Assembly (NCBI GenBank): GCA_023415035.1 | Contig: JAEZLX010000141.1 | Location: 1-13,134, forward strand | Reading direction: 5' to 3' | Source: Pseudomonadota bacterium | Lineage (GTDB): Bacteria > Pseudomonadota > Gammaproteobacteria > Burkholderiales > Burkholderiaceae_C | DNA: 13,134 bases | Shown here: piece after piece, positions 11,159-13,134 of the stretch | Position numbering within the stretch: the first letter of the stretch is position 1 | How the letters are laid out: every line of letters begins with the position of its first letter | Program-made: the position numbers and the translations under genes | Notes under the pieces: generated by a model | What the model was told of the DNA's origin: nothing | The model's input: only the letters and a program-made list of their open reading frames with translations | The model's database searches: none

Positions 11159-11209
11159 GACCGTATCGGGCCATCCCGCGCGTCCGGTGCCGGGTCTTCG
11201 GGCATCACC

Positions 11210-11215
11210 TAAAAT
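11210..11215 (+). promoter_or_regulatory. Putative -10 element for the downstream ABC exporter genes
   Basis: TAAAAT lies in the 116-nt gap after mlaB and matches TATAAT at 5 of 6 positions. No clear -35 is visible 16-18 nt upstream. Transcription would start near 11222 and place the 22-nt palindrome in the early leader. The call is tentative. Confidence 0.35.
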
Positions 11216-11232
11216 GGCCTGTTGTCCTTTTC

Positions 11233-11257
11233 ACGGCGACCGATCGGTCGCCGTTTT
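11233..11257 (+). terminator. Perfect 22-nt palindrome followed by TTTT: possible intrinsic terminator of the mla operon, or an operator
   Basis: Positions 11233-11254 are a perfect palindrome built from ACGGCGACCGA and its complement. As RNA it can form a 9-bp GC-rich stem with a GATC loop, followed by four T residues (11254-11257, the first inside the stem). It begins 75 nt after the mlaB stop, which fits a terminator, but the T run is short. It also lies just downstream of a -10-like TAAAAT and about 20 nt before the next start codon, so a protein-binding operator or a leader hairpin is a real alternative. Confidence 0.5.
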
Positions 11258-11274
11258 CGACGGTTCCTTCCGTG

Positions 11275-12204
11275 ATGCCCGCCGTTTCCTTCCAAGACGT
11301 TTCGAAAAGCTATGCCACGGCCCAGGGTGAATTCTGGGCGCTCAATGGTGTGCGCTTCGATATCGAGGCCGGCGAGTTTTTTGGCCTGCTCGGCCCCAAC
11401 GGCGCGGGCAAGACGACCCTGATCAGCATCCTGGCCGGACTGGCGCGTCCCAGTGCCGGGCGGGTGGTCGTGGGCGGCCACGACGTGCAGCGCGACTATG
11501 CACTGGCCCGCCGCCAGCTCGGCGTCGTGCCGCAGGAGCTGGTGTTCGACCCTTTTTTCAGCGTGCGAGAGACGCTGCGCCTGCAGTCGGGCTACTTCGG
11601 CATTCGTGGCAACGACGCCTGGATCGACGAGCTGCTCGACGGACTGGGTCTGGCGGACAAGGCGAACGCGAACATGCGCCAGCTTTCCGGCGGCATGAAG
11701 CGCCGCGTGCTGGTGGCGCAGGCCCTGGTGCACAAGCCGCCCGTGATCGTGCTGGACGAGCCGACCGCAGGTGTCGATGTCGAGTTGCGCCAGACGCTGT
11801 GGCAGTTCGTCTCGCGCCTGAACCGCGAGCACGGGTGCACCGTGCTGCTGACCACCCATTACCTGGAAGAGGCGGAAGCCCTCTGTGGCCGGATCGCGAT
11901 GCTCAAGCGTGGACGGGTGTTGGCGCTGGAGAAAACCTCGGACCTGCTGAGCCGGGCATCGACCAACGTGCTACGTTTCAAGACCGATCAGGCCTTGCCG
12001 CCGTCACTGGCCGCGCAGGCGCGCATCACCGGCCGCATCGTGCAGTTGCCGGCGCATGACGCGCTGGACATCGAGCGCATGCTGGCGCTGGTGCGCGAGA
12101 GTGGGGTGCGCGTGGAGGACATCGAGATCCGCAAGCCCGACCTCGAGGACGTGTTCATCGACGTGATGGGCGAGGACGCCAAGGTCGCGGAGGTGGCGGC
12201 ATGA
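11275..12204 (+). CDS. ABC-2 type exporter ATP-binding protein, YadG-like
   Basis: A 308-residue ABC ATPase of the DrrA/CcmA type. It has Walker A GPNGAGKT (40-47), Q-loop Q87 in VVPQELVFDPF, signature LSGGMKRR (137-144), Walker B VIVLDE (157-162), D-loop AGVD and switch H195 in TTHYLEEAE. The QLGVVPQE, SGYFG, SGGMKRR and EPTAGVDVELR stretches, and the length, closely resemble E. coli YadG, whose substrate is unknown. The roughly 100-residue C-terminal extension after the ATPase core is also typical of that group. I chose ATG 11275; the GTG at 11272 directly before it is the alternative, and neither has a Shine-Dalgarno. The gene overlaps the permease by 4 nt, so the two form one transporter. 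Its position between mlaB and a bolA gene hints at an envelope role, but this is inference. Confidence 0.9.
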   Translation: MPAVSFQDVSKSYATAQGEFWALNGVRFDIEAGEFFGLLGPNGAGKTTLISILAGLARPSAGRVVVGGHDVQRDYALARRQLGVVPQELVFDPFFSVRETLRLQSGYFGIRGNDAWIDELLDGLGLADKANANMRQLSGGMKRRVLVAQALVHKPPVIVLDEPTAGVDVELRQTLWQFVSRLNREHGCTVLLTTHYLEEAEALCGRIAMLKRGRVLALEKTSDLLSRASTNVLRFKTDQALPPSLAAQARITGRIVQLPAHDALDIERMLALVRESGVRVEDIEIRKPDLEDVFIDVMGEDAKVAEVAA

Positions 12205-13019
12205 GCGTCATTCGTTCTGCCGATGCCAACCGTGGCACCGCTACACCGAACGCGTCCGGGCTGGCCAGGGGTTGGCAGACCCTGTTCTACAAGGAAGTCC
12301 TGCGTTTCTGGAAGGTCGGCTTCCAGACGGTGGCCGCGCCCATCGTCACGGCGCTGCTATACATGCTGATCTTCGGCCATGTCCTGGAAGGGCGTGCCCA
12401 GGTCTATGACGAGGTCCGCTACACCGCCTTCCTGATGCCGGGGCTGGTGATGATGAGCGTGCTGCAGAACGCGTTCGCCAACAGCTCGTCCTCACTCATC
12501 CAGAGCAAGATCATGGGCAACCTGGTCTTCCTGCTGCTCACGCCGCTGTCCCATCGGGCCTGGTTCGTGGCCTACGTGGGCTCGTCCACCGTACGCGGTC
12601 TGGTGGTGGGCGCTGGCGTGATGGCGGCCACCTGGTGGTACGCGCGTCCCGACATGGTGGCGCCGCTGTGGGCGCTGGCGTTTGCCGCCATGGGCGCGGC
12701 GCTGCTGGGTGCGCTGGGCCTTATTGCAGGCCTGTGGGCCGAGAAGTTCGACCAGATGGCGGCGTTCCAGAACTTCATCATCATGCCGATGACGTTCCTG
12801 TCCGGCGTGTTCTATTCCATCCATTCCCTGCCCTCCTTCTGGCAGGGCGTGAGCCACCTCAACCCGTTCTTCTACATGATCGACGGCTTCCGCTACGGCT
12901 TCTTCGGCGTGAGCGACGTCTCGCCCTGGCTCAGCCTGGGCATCGTCGGCACCGCCATGCTGGTGGTGAGCGCGGTGGCAGTGCACCTGCTGCGCATCGG
13001 GTACAAGATCCGCGGCTGA
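12201..13019 (+). CDS. ABC-2 type exporter permease, YadH-like
   Basis: A 272-residue inner-membrane permease of the ABC-2 family. After a polar N-terminal stretch of about 25 residues comes an interfacial region, LFYKEVLRFWKVGFQTVAAP. About six hydrophobic segments follow, near 43-62, 74-92, 121-145, 153-178, 188-208 and 240-265. PGLVMMSVLQNAFAN and LSGVFYSIHSLPSFWQG, followed by SHLNPFFYMIDGFRYGFFG, match the E. coli YadH pattern and the ABC-2 signature region. The start ATG overlaps the ATPase stop (ATGA), with GGAGG at 12189-12193 placed 7 nt before it. The N-terminus is slightly longer than in YadH. The substrate is unknown; the family includes lipid, polysaccharide and drug exporters. 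Confidence 0.9.
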   Translation: MSVIRSADANRGTATPNASGLARGWQTLFYKEVLRFWKVGFQTVAAPIVTALLYMLIFGHVLEGRAQVYDEVRYTAFLMPGLVMMSVLQNAFANSSSSLIQSKIMGNLVFLLLTPLSHRAWFVAYVGSSTVRGLVVGAGVMAATWWYARPDMVAPLWALAFAAMGAALLGALGLIAGLWAEKFDQMAAFQNFIIMPMTFLSGVFYSIHSLPSFWQGVSHLNPFFYMIDGFRYGFFGVSDVSPWLSLGIVGTAMLVVSAVAVHLLRIGYKIRG

Positions 13020-13035
13020 AGCCCCCGTTCTCCCC

Positions 13036-13134
13036 ATGACTGCCGAACAGCTCCACGCGCTCATCGCCGCCGGCCTGCGCTGCGACCACCTCGAGGTCGA
13101 GGGCGACGGCCGCCACTGGTCCGCCGTCATCGTC
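13036..13134 (+). CDS. ibaG: BolA-family protein, probably IbaG, 5' part only
   Basis: The window ends after 33 codons of an open frame. The visible N-terminus, MTAEQLHALIAAGLRCDHLEVEGDG followed by RHWSAVIV, has the helix-then-VxGDGxH pattern of BolA proteins and resembles E. coli IbaG, which belongs to the BolA group involved in Fe-S handling with monothiol glutaredoxins. In E. coli ibaG follows mlaB and precedes murA. Here it follows the YadH-like permease by 16 nt. No Shine-Dalgarno is visible before ATG 13036, so translation may depend on the upstream gene. The stop lies outside the window. Confidence 0.82.
   Translation, partial: MTAEQLHALIAAGLRCDHLEVEGDGRHWSAVIV

Overview
The window is chromosomal, GC-rich, almost fully coding DNA in which every convincing gene lies on the + strand. 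Protein sequences and gene order point to a betaproteobacterium, most likely Burkholderiales. A glutamate synthase pair is followed by a Mla phospholipid-transport operon in the order F-E-D-A-C-B, then a YadG/YadH-like ABC exporter, then a BolA/IbaG gene. The genus cannot be fixed from the sequence alone.

Layout. (1) 26-727: a REP-associated (Y1-type) transposase homologue whose HUH histidines and catalytic tyrosine all appear substituted, so it is probably not an active nuclease. (2) 728-917: a short AT-rich, non-coding stretch carrying the gltB promoter region. It has a sigma-54-like element (which also reads as a sigma-70 promoter), a consensus-matching IHF site, a 12-nt palindrome and a weak direct repeat. 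(3) 918-7160: gltB and gltD, the large and small subunits of NADPH-dependent glutamate synthase. (4) 7233-11158: mlaF, mlaE, mlaD, mlaA, mlaC and mlaB. These encode the inner-membrane ABC complex, the MCE protein, the outer-membrane lipoprotein, the periplasmic carrier and the STAS subunit that keep the outer membrane lipid-asymmetric. (5) 11159-11274: an intergenic gap with a -10-like TAAAAT and a perfect 22-nt palindrome followed by TTTT. (6) 11275-13019: ATPase and permease of an ABC-2 type exporter. (7) 13036 to the edge: the first 33 codons of a BolA-family protein, probably ibaG.

The gene content is mostly well-known housekeeping machinery, and I see no clearly new multi-gene system. 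The points most worth a second look are the apparently dead, intact transposase-family protein directly upstream of gltB, the possible RpoN/IHF control of gltBD, the palindrome between the mla operon and the exporter, and the exporter itself. The exporter sits between mlaB and ibaG, which are adjacent in E. coli, so it is an envelope-function candidate by context.
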